From NCBI RefSeq assembly GCF_033880585.1, contig NZ_CP137624.1, positions 1,232,001 through 1,296,000 on the forward strand: a stretch of 64,000 nucleotides of DNA. Reading direction: 5' to 3'. This DNA comes from Lysinibacillus louembei (GTDB lineage: Bacteria; Bacillota; Bacilli; Bacillales_A; Planococcaceae). The position numbers were made by a program, and so were the translations under genes. Below are positions 1-8,372 of this stretch, in pieces. Position 1 is the stretch's first letter. Each line of letters begins with the position of its first letter. The notes below the pieces were generated by a model. That model worked only from the letters and a program-made list of their open reading frames with translations, did not search any database and was not told the DNA's origin.

Positions 1-566
1 GTGAAGAAAGCCGTGCGCTATTACTGGAAGTAGCTGCAAGGGAGTTTGCACAAAATGGCTATCATGAAACAAAGGTAAGTGCCATAGTGAAAGGGGCCTC
101 ATTAAGCCAGCCTACATTTTATTTATACTTTAAAAATAAGGAAGCAATTTTTGAGGAGTTAGAAAGCTTATTCCATACGCGATTAATGGCATTTATAAAG
201 CAAAGTCGTTTGCAACCCGAATTGGAATTTATAACAGTTAAAGCACGGGTTACGCATAATTTAAAGGAAATCCTAGCCTTTTTAGATAAAAACCCATATT
301 TAACGCGAATTGGCTTTTATTTATCGGCAAAAGCAGATGCAATTAAGGCACAAATTGTCGAGCAAATTCGAGACAATCTTGATTATGAGGTTAGGGCAGG
401 TTATTTCCGTAAAGACATCGATACTTCTATGGTAGCAGAAAGCTTAGTTGGTATTATTGAGCGACTAACATTTACGAAAATATTAACAAAACAAAAAAGG
501 CCAGAGGAAATAGCGAATGATATCGCCGATTTATTGTTGGAGGGTATCCGAAATAGAGAAGGCTAA
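1..566 (+). CDS. TetR/AcrR-family transcriptional regulator, 5' end outside window
   Basis: The reading frame is open from base 3 to the stop at 564-566, so the start codon lies upstream of the window. The visible part begins with the end of helix 1 (LLLEVAAREFAQNGY), followed by the TetR helix-turn-helix ending in SLSQPTFYLYFKNKEAIFEE. After that comes an all-helical ligand-binding region of about 130 residues without an obvious family signature. An ATG-initiated frame exists from base 87, but it would cut the DNA-binding helix-turn-helix, so it is not the true start. A palindrome in the promoter of the next gene could be its operator; that is inference. The ligand cannot be predicted. Confidence 0.85.
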   Translation, partial: EESRALLLEVAAREFAQNGYHETKVSAIVKGASLSQPTFYLYFKNKEAIFEELESLFHTRLMAFIKQSRLQPELEFITVKARVTHNLKEILAFLDKNPYLTRIGFYLSAKADAIKAQIVEQIRDNLDYEVRAGYFRKDIDTSMVAESLVGIIERLTFTKILTKQKRPEEIANDIADLLLEGIRNREG

Positions 567-574
567 TCATTTTC

Positions 575-604
575 AAAAAAAGAAAATATGTATTTTCTTT
601 TTTT
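575..604 (+). terminator. Rho-independent terminator after the TetR gene
   Basis: An A-rich arm and a complementary T-rich arm (AAAAGAAAATA, TG loop, TATTTTCTTTT) run into a T tract. The element could work in both directions. Confidence 0.6.
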
Positions 605-608
605 ATAG

Positions 609-635
609 TTGAATATTACTTTTAAGTAATATAAT
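609..635 (+). promoter_or_regulatory. Probable promoter with internal palindromic operator for the surface protein gene
   Basis: TTGAAT (609-614) and TATAAT (630-635) are separated by 15 bp. A perfect palindrome, ATATTACTT-TT-AAGTAATAT (613-632), fills the spacer and overlaps the -10 box. A bound dimer would block RNA polymerase. The upstream TetR protein is a candidate ligand of this site. The short spacer fits a promoter that needs regulation, but this is inferred. Confidence 0.45.
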
Positions 636-662
636 ATTTATTGTTAAAAGAGGAGGGTATTT

Positions 663-3600
663 ATGAAAAAGATAAGGAAACAGACAATTGCATTATTAGT
701 CATTTTATTGCTTAGTTTATATACGGTATTTGGCAGTATCCCTGTAGTAGCAGAAACGAACCTAACTTTGAATGTACTATTAACTGTGGATGGGCAGCCT
801 TATCAGGAAGGGAATATTGCAACAAGCCCAGTCACAATTCACCTCACAACGACTTCAGCTGACAGTGCTAGTATACAAGTGGAATGGTCCAAGGATGAAG
901 GTATATCATGGGAAGCGATTAGTATAACAACACCTCAAGTCATCGCAGAGCAAGGAGAGCATGCTATCTGGTTCCGAGTAAAAGAACAAGCGACGATTAG
1001 CAAGCATTTGATTCGTATTGCACCTTTGCATACTCATATATTACTTGAAAATAATATAATTTTTGTCGATGCTAATAACGGTGACGACAATCATAACGGC
1101 ACAAGCTGGGACGATGCTGTAAAAGACTTACAAAAGGCTTTAGAAAAGGCGGTAGTAGGTGACCAAATTTGGGTTGCTGCGGGAACGTATACACCGACCA
1201 AACGAGATAATGACAGTGATCCTCGCACTGCACATTTTAAAATGAAAAATGGTGTAGCGATTTATGGAGGATTTGCGGGGGATGAAAAAACATTAACACA
1301 GCGGGATTTTCAAAAAAATAAAACGATATTAAGTGGTGTACTTCCAAGTGGAGGAAATGCTTATCATGTATTTTATCATCCAGATAACTTACATTTGAAC
1401 GAAACAGCTATACTTGATGGCGTCATCATTACAGCAGGGAATCCTAATCATGCTACACAAAACCAGCATATGCACGGAGGAGGCATGTACAATAGTGGAA
1501 ATAGCCCAACTCTCAGAAATGTAGTATTTACTGCAAATATTGCCTATCAATATGGCGGAGGAATATACAATTATGAAAGTAATCCAACCTTAATGAATGT
1601 GACGTTTATTGAAAATAGAGCATATTCTGGTGGCGGAATGTACAATGACTCAAGTAATCCACAATTAACAGATGTAATGTTTGATAACAATAGAGTTTCC
1701 ATGAACGGTGGTGGCCTCTATAACAATAACAGTAATCCAATCCTACTAAGTACGGCATTTACAGCCAACAATGCACCAAACAAAGGAGGTGGGGTCTACA
1801 ATACTGGGAAAAGTGATGCTATTTTGACGGATGCCTTATTTAAACAAAATAAAGCAGCTGTGGAAGGTGGCGGAATGTATAATAGTAACAGTAACCCAAA
1901 GCTAACTGATGTAGTGTTTGAGCAAAATACTACAGATTGGTCAGGTGGAGGGATGAATAATAGTAATAGTAGCCCAGTCTTAACAAATGTAACGTTTAGT
2001 GGAAATCAGACAAAATATGGAGGCGGAATTTATAATATTGGCAGTAGCCCAACGCTAATAGATGTAAAATTTAATGAAAATACAGCATCCCAACAAGGAG
2101 GAGGAATCTATAATAAGGAAGCAAGTAATCCAACTTTAACAGATGTAGTATTTGAGGAAAATAAAGCAACTTGGTATGGAGGCGGGATGTCTAATCATGG
2201 CAGTAGCCCAGTCTTAACAGATGTAATATTTAATATGAATCAAACGACGTTAGGTGGTGGAATGTATAATGACAATAGTAACCCAACCTTAATAGGCGTT
2301 AAGTTTAAGGGAAATAGAGCAACAGTGAGATCTAATTCAGGTGGTATTGGAGCGGGTATGTACAACTCTGTAAGTAGTCCGACCTTAACAGATGTCATCT
2401 TTTCTGAAAACATAGCAGATAATGGAGGTGGTGGCATATACAATGGTGGTGGTAGCGAGCCAACCATCACAAATGTTTCTTTTACTGCAAATGAAGCGAG
2501 TACAGGAGGCGGCATGTATAATGCGGCAAATACACGCCCAATATTAATAAATGCACTATTTACTTTCAATCAAGCGAAGAATAGTGCAGCAGGAAGTGCA
2601 CTATATAACTCTGATACTACAGATATTAGTTTAATGAATGCGACCATATATGCAAATGGGCCAACAGCCATTCGCGGAGGCACTGTAAATAGCAAAATTG
2701 TTAATAGCATCATTATTGGAAATGCAAATACAGCATCCTATGCAGATTATTTAGGAAAGATGACAAACAGTTTAGTTGATGTATTAGTAGGTAAAGGGCA
2801 ATCGTTTGATGCTGATGGGAATCCTATAGGTTCAGAAACTTATACACCTGATGATATATTTGTCAATCCAACAGAGGCGAACTTACATTTGAAAACAGGC
2901 TCACCAGCAATTGATATGGGGAATTCTAATGCTCATAGTATAATGACAGACCTTGCAGGAAAAAAGCGTATTCAAGGTGCGGCCATTGATTTAGGCGCAT
3001 ACGAGATGCAGTCACGCTATACAGTGACATATCATCCAAATGGTGCGACAGGAGGAACAGTTCCAATTGATAATGGAACATATGAGGAAGAAATGCCTGT
3101 CACAGTGCAAAGTAATAGCGGAAATCTAGTGATAACAGGATATACATTTGCAGGCTGGAATACACAGCCTGATGGGAGTGGGACAGCCTACGTGGCAAAT
3201 TCCACATTCCAAATGGGAATAGAAAATATAACCTTGTACGCCCAATGGACAAAAAACCCAACGTATACGGTTATTTATGAGGCAAATGGTGCAACAACAG
3301 GAAATGTACCGCAAGACCCACAACAGTATGAAGTGAACGCCATGGTAACGGTGCAAGGAAATAGTGGGAATTTAATGAAGTTAGGGTATACCTTCGTAGG
3401 TTGGAATACAAAAGTAGATGGAAGTGGAATAACGTATACACCAAATTCCACATTCCAAATGGGCACAAAAAATGTAACGTTGTATGCCCAATGGACAAAA
3501 AATCCAACCTATACAATTACCTATAAGGCAAATGGGGCAACAGCAGGAAACGTACCACAAGACCCACAACAGTATGAAGTGAACGCTATAGTAATGGTGA

Positions 3601-4622
3601 AGGGGAATATTGGAAATTTAACGAGGACAGGACATACCTTCACTGGTTGGAACACACAGGCGGATGGAAGTGGTGTAGCCTACGCACCAAATACGTCATT
3701 GCAAATGGGAGCAGAGAATATAACGCTGTATGCACAATGGAAAGCAAATGAAACAAATGAGGGAAATACGCCAATTACTCCGCCAGCACCTGGTGGTAGC
3801 ACTCCTTCAGTTCCACCTGAGAGTAATGATTCTACAAATGCGCCATTGACTGAAGAGAAGACCATTCCATCACCAATAAAAATTTCATTTGAGACAAATG
3901 GTGGAGAGATGTTAAAGTCGATAGAAATTTTAACGAATACAAAAATCTACAATTTACCTAAACCTGTAAAGGAAAATTATAGATTTGAAGGCTGGTATAA
4001 AGATCCACTTTTCACAATCAAATGGACGGAGGATACATTGGTCACTGAAAATATGATGTTATATGCGAAATGGAGCGAGGTATCAAAAGAAATTCAGCGT
4101 GAGCTGCTACTTACAGATATTGAGTCACATTGGGCACGAGGAATGATTGAGGAATTGGTAGCGCAAGGTATTATAAAAGGGTATGAGGATAGCACATTCC
4201 GCCCGAACGAATCGATTAGTCGTCAGCATGTAGCGTTGCTATTGTCACGTGCTTTTACACTTGACCCGATTCGTTCAGCAGTTGCTTTTTCTGATGTATC
4301 ACCTAAGCATACTTACTATGAGGCGATATTGACATTGCAGCAAGCGGGTATCATTGATGGGAAAGACGGCGCCTTTTTGCCGAGTGAGCACATGACGCGT
4401 GCCCAACTTGCAAAAGTGCTTGTTGGTGTTATGGGACTAAAACCTGAGGGAACTGCATCATTTATTGATGTAAGCAACGATCATTGGAGCACAGGCTATA
4501 TAGCCGTACTTGAACGAGAAGGCATTGCACTTGGTGATAATGGTGCATTTCACCCAAAGGAATCTGTAACACGCGCTCAATTTGTAGCGTTTTTATATCG
4601 TATAATACAACTTCAAAGGTGA
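663..4622 (+). CDS. Secreted S-layer-anchored surface protein: beta-helix, InlB-type repeats, SLH domains
   Basis: A 1319-residue protein starting after AGAGGAGGG. Residues 1-30 are a signal peptide (basic MKKIRK, hydrophobic core, cleavage near VVAE). About residues 132-780 form a right-handed beta-helix of the polymorphic outer-membrane/PbH1 type. It opens with FVDANNGDDNHNGTSWDDA, then runs in ~25-residue turns of the form GGGMYN..SNPTLTDVVF..N. Four InlB B-type (Listeria-Bacteroides) repeats start near 784, 866, 949 and 1073, each ending in GW-plus-LYAQW or LYAKW. A Pro/Gly-rich linker separates repeats 3 and 4. Three SLH domains (from about 1149, 1208 and 1265, with TRAQ-type motifs) should attach it to secondary cell-wall polymer. 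Adhesion or polysaccharide binding is plausible. The gene is monocistronic, with its own promoter and terminator. Confidence 0.9.
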   Translation: MKKIRKQTIALLVILLLSLYTVFGSIPVVAETNLTLNVLLTVDGQPYQEGNIATSPVTIHLTTTSADSASIQVEWSKDEGISWEAISITTPQVIAEQGEHAIWFRVKEQATISKHLIRIAPLHTHILLENNIIFVDANNGDDNHNGTSWDDAVKDLQKALEKAVVGDQIWVAAGTYTPTKRDNDSDPRTAHFKMKNGVAIYGGFAGDEKTLTQRDFQKNKTILSGVLPSGGNAYHVFYHPDNLHLNETAILDGVIITAGNPNHATQNQHMHGGGMYNSGNSPTLRNVVFTANIAYQYGGGIYNYESNPTLMNVTFIENRAYSGGGMYNDSSNPQLTDVMFDNNRVSMNGGGLYNNNSNPILLSTAFTANNAPNKGGGVYNTGKSDAILTDALFKQNKAAVEGGGMYNSNSNPKLTDVVFEQNTTDWSGGGMNNSNSSPVLTNVTFSGNQTKYGGGIYNIGSSPTLIDVKFNENTASQQGGGIYNKEASNPTLTDVVFEENKATWYGGGMSNHGSSPVLTDVIFNMNQTTLGGGMYNDNSNPTLIGVKFKGNRATVRSNSGGIGAGMYNSVSSPTLTDVIFSENIADNGGGGIYNGGGSEPTITNVSFTANEASTGGGMYNAANTRPILINALFTFNQAKNSAAGSALYNSDTTDISLMNATIYANGPTAIRGGTVNSKIVNSIIIGNANTASYADYLGKMTNSLVDVLVGKGQSFDADGNPIGSETYTPDDIFVNPTEANLHLKTGSPAIDMGNSNAHSIMTDLAGKKRIQGAAIDLGAYEMQSRYTVTYHPNGATGGTVPIDNGTYEEEMPVTVQSNSGNLVITGYTFAGWNTQPDGSGTAYVANSTFQMGIENITLYAQWTKNPTYTVIYEANGATTGNVPQDPQQYEVNAMVTVQGNSGNLMKLGYTFVGWNTKVDGSGITYTPNSTFQMGTKNVTLYAQWTKNPTYTITYKANGATAGNVPQDPQQYEVNAIVMVKGNIGNLTRTGHTFTGWNTQADGSGVAYAPNTSLQMGAENITLYAQWKANETNEGNTPITPPAPGGSTPSVPPESNDSTNAPLTEEKTIPSPIKISFETNGGEMLKSIEILTNTKIYNLPKPVKENYRFEGWYKDPLFTIKWTEDTLVTENMMLYAKWSEVSKEIQRELLLTDIESHWARGMIEELVAQGIIKGYEDSTFRPNESISRQHVALLLSRAFTLDPIRSAVAFSDVSPKHTYYEAILTLQQAGIIDGKDGAFLPSEHMTRAQLAKVLVGVMGLKPEGTASFIDVSNDHWSTGYIAVLEREGIALGDNGAFHPKESVTRAQFVAFLYRIIQLQR

Positions 4623-4639
4623 TAGTGAACCTTTTAATA

Positions 4640-4684
4640 AAATATTTCCCTATAACATTTATTTGTTGTAGGGAAGTATTTTTT
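4640..4684 (+). terminator. Terminator after the surface protein gene
   Basis: A 17-bp stem (AATATTTCCCTATAACA paired with TGTTGTAGGGAAGTATT, two G-U pairs) is followed by a T run. Confidence 0.8.
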
Positions 4685-4827
4685 GTAGAGAAATTGAAAT
4701 GCATATGTGCTTGGGTTTCTATGTAAATGTTTAAATGCTTATATAATAACGTTTATAAGCTATTTAATGTGTTTTGAGTCAATGATTTTTATAAATTTAT
4801 TGAATGATTATACATAAAATTGTCGAG

Positions 4828-4857
4828 TTGAGCCAACTGCCTATTTCGTTTTACAAT
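4828..4857 (+). promoter_or_regulatory. Probable SigA promoter of rocF
   Basis: TTGAGC (4828-4833), an 18-bp spacer and TACAAT (4852-4857) lie 32 bp before the rocF start. I see no clear RocR/AhrC operator. Confidence 0.5.
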
Positions 4858-4889
4858 AGAACTATTACAGAAGGGAGTTTTAACAAAAT

Positions 4890-5789
4890 ATGAATAAATC
4901 AGTTGCTATTATTGGGGTTCCATCAGATTATGGACAAAGACGTCGCGGTGTAGATATGGGACCAAGTGCCATTCGTTATGCTGGGGTGGTAGAGCGTTTA
5001 GAGGCATTAGGATATGCAGTGAAGGATGAAGGCGATATTCGTGTAGAAAAAGCGCCTATTAAAAAAGACCAAAATGAAAAATTACTGAATTTAGATGAAG
5101 TAGTAGAAGTATGCTCAAAGCTAGCACAAAAAGTGGAGGACGCGGTAAATGAAAACCATATTCCACTTGTACTTGGTGGTGACCATAGTATCGCAATTGG
5201 GACGTTAGCTGGGCTCGAAAAATATAAAAACTTAGGTGTTATTTGGTTTGATGCACATGCAGATATTAATACACCAGAATCCACACCGTCTGGCAATATT
5301 CATGGAATGCCATTAGCGGTAAGCTTAGGGCTTGGGCATGAGCGTTTAACATCGATTCATCATGCAGGACCAAAAGTGAAGGCAGAAAATATTATTATTA
5401 TTGGTGCACGCTCTGTCGATGAAGGGGAACGTGAGCTTATTAAAGAAAAAAATATTAAAGTTTACACAATGCATGAAGTTGACCGTCTAGGTATGACAGC
5501 GGTTATGGAAGATGCGATTCGCTATTTACAAGAACGCGGTGTCGATGGTGTCCATTTATCATTAGATTTAGATGGACTAGACCCATTGTATACGCCAGGT
5601 GTTGGAACGCCTGTAGCAGGAGGTATTACGTATCGTGAAAGCCATCTTGCAATGGAAATGCTGCAAGAGGCAAGCATTCTTACCTCTGTAGAGTTTGTTG
5701 AAGTAAATCCAATTCTAGATGAAAAAAATAAAACAGCAAACGTTGCTGTCGCATTAATTGGTTCATTATTTGGTGAAACATTAGTGTAA
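4890..5789 (+). CDS. rocF: Arginase
   Basis: A 299-residue ureohydrolase that hydrolyses arginine to ornithine and urea in the cytoplasm. The three metal-binding blocks of the arginase family are present in order: GGDHSIAIG (about residue 96), DAHADINTPESTPSGNIHG (about 120-138) and SLDLDGLDP (about 222). These supply the His/Asp ligands of the binuclear manganese centre. Length and start match Bacillus RocF. The start is preceded by GAAGGGAG. The gene stands alone between two terminators, upstream of sigW, which is the order typical of Lysinibacillus-like genomes. Confidence 0.96.
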   Translation: MNKSVAIIGVPSDYGQRRRGVDMGPSAIRYAGVVERLEALGYAVKDEGDIRVEKAPIKKDQNEKLLNLDEVVEVCSKLAQKVEDAVNENHIPLVLGGDHSIAIGTLAGLEKYKNLGVIWFDAHADINTPESTPSGNIHGMPLAVSLGLGHERLTSIHHAGPKVKAENIIIIGARSVDEGERELIKEKNIKVYTMHEVDRLGMTAVMEDAIRYLQERGVDGVHLSLDLDGLDPLYTPGVGTPVAGGITYRESHLAMEMLQEASILTSVEFVEVNPILDEKNKTANVAVALIGSLFGETLV

Positions 5790-5801
5790 GACAATGTCAT
5801 T

Positions 5802-5842
5802 AAAGGTGTTGAGAGTGGATTTTTTCTCTCTCAGCACCTTTT
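5802..5842 (+). terminator. Terminator after rocF
   Basis: The AAAGGTGTTGAGAG arm pairs with CTCTCTCAGCACCTTTT across a T-rich loop. Confidence 0.75.
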
Positions 5843-5895
5843 GCGCATTTTACTACAATTTCCTAATGAAATTTTGTTATAATAAAAAGAAAAAC

Positions 5896-5921
5896 TGAAA
5901 CCTTTCTTGAAGGTGTACGTA
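5896..5921 (+). promoter_or_regulatory. SigW-type ECF autoregulatory promoter
   Basis: TGAAAC (5896-5901), exactly 16 bp, then CGTA (5918-5921). This is the consensus for SigW-dependent promoters in Bacillus. It lies 41 bp upstream of sigW, consistent with the known positive autoregulation of the sigW-rsiW operon. Confidence 0.85.
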
Positions 5922-5961
5922 TATGTATTAACAGCTGAGAAGGTAGAGAGGGATTGGCACG

Positions 5962-6525
5962 ATGGATGCGTTAGTGAACAAGAGAATAAAGCAAGTGCTT
6001 AAAGGTGATCAAAACGCATACGCCGATATTGTGAACCTCTATCAGCACAAGCTGTATCAAGTTTGTTATCGAATGCTTGGCAACAAGCAAGAGGCAGAGG
6101 ATATTGCACAAGAAGCATTTGTTCGTGCATATATTAATCTGCACTCATACGATCAAAAAAGGAAATTTTCAACGTGGATATATCGTATAGCCACGAATCT
6201 TTGCATTGACCGCATTCGTAAAAAGAAGCCAGATTATTATTTGGATGCGGAAGTTGCAGGGACAGATGGCCTAGATATGTATTCACAAATTGCAGCAGAT
6301 GAACAACTGCCAGAAGAAGCTGTTGAACAGATGGAGCTACAGGACCGCATTCAATACGAGATTAGCCGATTGCCAGACAAATATCGCTCTGTCATTGTAC
6401 TGAAGTACATTGAAGAGCTATCGCTACAAGAAATTAGTGAAATTCTTGATATGCCCCTTGGCACAGTAAAGACACGTATTCATCGTGGTCGGGAAGCACT
6501 TCGCAAGCAGTTAAACAATTTGTAG
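5962..6525 (+). CDS. sigW: ECF RNA polymerase sigma factor SigW
   Basis: A 187-residue group IV sigma factor. Region 2 contains LYQVCYRMLGNKQEAEDIAQ and the -10 recognition segment FSTWIYRIATNLCIDRIRKKK. Region 4 carries LPDKYRSVIVLKYIEELSL and the helix-turn-helix MPLGTVKTRIHRGREALRK. Length and sequence match Bacillus SigW, which controls resistance to cell-envelope-active agents. The anti-sigma gene follows 13 bp downstream, and a SigW consensus promoter precedes the operon. Confidence 0.95.
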   Translation: MDALVNKRIKQVLKGDQNAYADIVNLYQHKLYQVCYRMLGNKQEAEDIAQEAFVRAYINLHSYDQKRKFSTWIYRIATNLCIDRIRKKKPDYYLDAEVAGTDGLDMYSQIAADEQLPEEAVEQMELQDRIQYEISRLPDKYRSVIVLKYIEELSLQEISEILDMPLGTVKTRIHRGREALRKQLNNL

Positions 6526-6538
6526 GAGGAGAATTCGC

Positions 6539-7150
6539 ATGAGAACGTGTCCTGAACATTACATTGACTACATGCACGATTATTTAGATGGCGATATTAC
6601 ACGTGAGCATGAACAAGAGCTGAAAAAGCATATTCAAAGCTGTGTAAGCTGCCAAAAGCATATGCATGAGCTCAGCGATACAGTGGCATTTGTCAAAAGC
6701 GCGACACATATTACAGCGCCTCCACATTTTGAGGCGAATGTAATGAATCGTTTACCGAAACGTAAAAATACGCTAGGTATTCAAAAATGGTTACGCAGAC
6801 ATCCGATTATTGTGGCAGCCGCCGTATTCTTTCTATTGATGGGGGCAACTTTAATGGCAAGCTATCCGAACGATAATCAATTTTCTGTAACGACACAATC
6901 GAATTTAGTCGTTGATGGGCAAACAGTTATCGTACCCAAGGGTGAAGTTGTTAAAGGTGATGTTGTTGTAAAAAATGGCAACTTAATCATCGAAGGAGAA
7001 GTGGACGGGAATGTTACAGTAATTAATGGCAGTTATATGGCTTCTACTGCTGTCGTATCAGGGCAAATCGAAGAAATAAATGAAACATTCGATTGGCTAT
7101 GGTATAAAATAAAGAAAATGGCAAATGACGTCGCAGCATTGTTTGAATAG
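6539..7150 (+). CDS. rsiW: Anti-sigma-W factor RsiW
   Basis: A 203-residue single-pass membrane protein that holds SigW inactive until regulated proteolysis. The N-terminal zinc-binding anti-sigma domain has HxxxCxxC (HIQSCVSC, about residues 31-38). One transmembrane helix spans about residues 86-105 (PIIVAAAVFFLLMGATLMA). The extracytoplasmic part (VDGNVTVINGSYMAS...) matches RsiW of Bacillus in style and length. The start follows AGGAGGAG. It is the second gene of the sigW operon, and a strong terminator ends the operon. Confidence 0.93.
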   Translation: MRTCPEHYIDYMHDYLDGDITREHEQELKKHIQSCVSCQKHMHELSDTVAFVKSATHITAPPHFEANVMNRLPKRKNTLGIQKWLRRHPIIVAAAVFFLLMGATLMASYPNDNQFSVTTQSNLVVDGQTVIVPKGEVVKGDVVVKNGNLIIEGEVDGNVTVINGSYMASTAVVSGQIEEINETFDWLWYKIKKMANDVAALFE

Positions 7151-7187
7151 TTGATGCAACTTTTTTCAAAATCAGACGTTTGATAGA

Positions 7188-7234
7188 GGGTGTAGATGAA
7201 ATGAGGAAAGCATTTCATCTACACCCATTTTTTT
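7188..7234 (+). terminator. Terminator of the sigW-rsiW operon
   Basis: A perfect 16-bp stem (GGGTGTAGATGAAATG with its complement) and a seven-base loop are followed by a T tract. Confidence 0.9.
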
Positions 7235-7255
7235 CGTAATAATACCTTAGAAAAA

Positions 7256-7283
7256 GCGACAATAAGCGGAAGTATGTTATACT
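7256..7283 (+). promoter_or_regulatory. Possible promoter of the cdaA-cdaR-glmM operon
   Basis: GCGACA (7256-7261), 16 bp, then TATACT (7278-7283). The -35 box matches poorly. The 250-nt leader that would result contains the repeat described at 7379-7502. Confidence 0.35.
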
Positions 7284-7378
7284 ATTTTTAGCATGATTCA
7301 GTAGCTCTTTTGTGTGACAAATAACCGCAGGAGTGCATATTTTTAACAAATATTTAAAATATCATCTTTTTATAAAAT

Positions 7379-7502
7379 AAAGCCTCTGGAGATATCATAG
7401 ATTTTGAAGAGAAGCCTGCATGAGAGGGGCATGTGGCGGTGCAAATTAACTTCCACTCGCTCAAAGAAATCTGAACGAAGGTTGGCTAAAGTACAATTGA
7501 TA
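7379..7502 (+). repeat. Degenerate copy of the palindromic element found at 49306
   Basis: It shares AGCCTC, CAGATTTTGAAGAG (here TAGATTTTGAAGAG), AAATCTG-ACG and the AATTGAT end with the 133-bp element inside the Nudix gene, in the same order. The middle is different. It lies directly upstream of cdaA and must be part of its leader transcript if the promoter is upstream. The relationship is judged by eye. Confidence 0.4.
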
Positions 7503-7532
7503 TGCAACAGTTAGAAAAGTGGGGGATGCCAC

Positions 7533-8372
7533 GTGCAGTTAATAATGAATCAATTTGCAGATTTTACCGCTGTGAATTATATATTTGGCTTTATTGATAT
7601 CGTCGTTGTCTGGTACGTACTGTATAAGCTGCTTGGTCTCATTCAAGGAACAAAAGCAGTCCAGCTATTAAAAGGGATATTCGTTATTGTGATTGCTAAA
7701 ATCGCAACATCCCTCTTCGGTTTAAGCACGCTCGATTACTTGTTAAAGCAAGTAATTGAGTGGGGGTTTGTAGGGATTGTTATTATATTCCAACCTGAAA
7801 TACGGCGAGCGCTTGAGCAATTAGGGCGAGGAAAGATATTCCAACGCTCTGGCAATCATCAAGAGGAAGAACAAACACGCCTAATTGAAGCGATGAAAAA
7901 ATCAGTTAGCTACATGGCCAAACGACGCATCGGTGCATTAATATCGATTGAAAAAGAAACGGGTTTGACAGAATATATTGAAACAGGTATAGCAATGGAT
8001 GCAACAGTATCCTCAGAGCTATTAATTAATATTTTCATACCGAATACACCACTACATGATGGTGCAGTTATTATGCAAAAGGATAAAATTGCAGCAGCAG
8101 CATGTTATTTACCATTATCTGAAAGTCCATTTATTTCAAAGGAGCTAGGCACCCGACATCGTGCGGCACTTGGCTTAAGTGAAGTAACGGATGCAATTAC
8201 CATCGTCGTTTCAGAGGAAACAGGCGCAATTAGCCTTACGGTCAATGGCAACTTGCATCGTGATTTGAAGATTGAGGAATTTGAAGCGTTGCTACGCAAA
8301 GCATGGTTTGGATCTGAGCAGGAAGCGACACAGGCCTCTAAGTGGACTTGGAGGGGGAAGAAGAATGGATAG
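7533..8372 (+). CDS. cdaA: Diadenylate cyclase CdaA (c-di-AMP synthase)
   Basis: A 279-residue membrane-bound enzyme that condenses two ATP to c-di-AMP, the second messenger for potassium, osmolyte and wall homeostasis. Three N-terminal hydrophobic segments are followed by the DAC domain with the catalytic LHDGAVI (about residue 171) and GTRHRAALGLSE (about 205) motifs. The start is GTG after GGGGGAT. It overlaps cdaR by 8 bp and is followed by glmM, the conserved cdaA-cdaR-glmM operon of Firmicutes in which both partners modulate CdaA. Confidence 0.95.
   Translation: MQLIMNQFADFTAVNYIFGFIDIVVVWYVLYKLLGLIQGTKAVQLLKGIFVIVIAKIATSLFGLSTLDYLLKQVIEWGFVGIVIIFQPEIRRALEQLGRGKIFQRSGNHQEEEQTRLIEAMKKSVSYMAKRRIGALISIEKETGLTEYIETGIAMDATVSSELLINIFIPNTPLHDGAVIMQKDKIAAAACYLPLSESPFISKELGTRHRAALGLSEVTDAITIVVSEETGAISLTVNGNLHRDLKIEEFEALLRKAWFGSEQEATQASKWTWRGKKNG

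Noticed and set aside
2240..3865. Long open frames on the minus strand inside the surface protein gene
   Set aside because: They arise from the repetitive Gly/Asn-rich and InlB-type repeats in the other strand, have low-complexity Pro-rich products and no ribosome sites.
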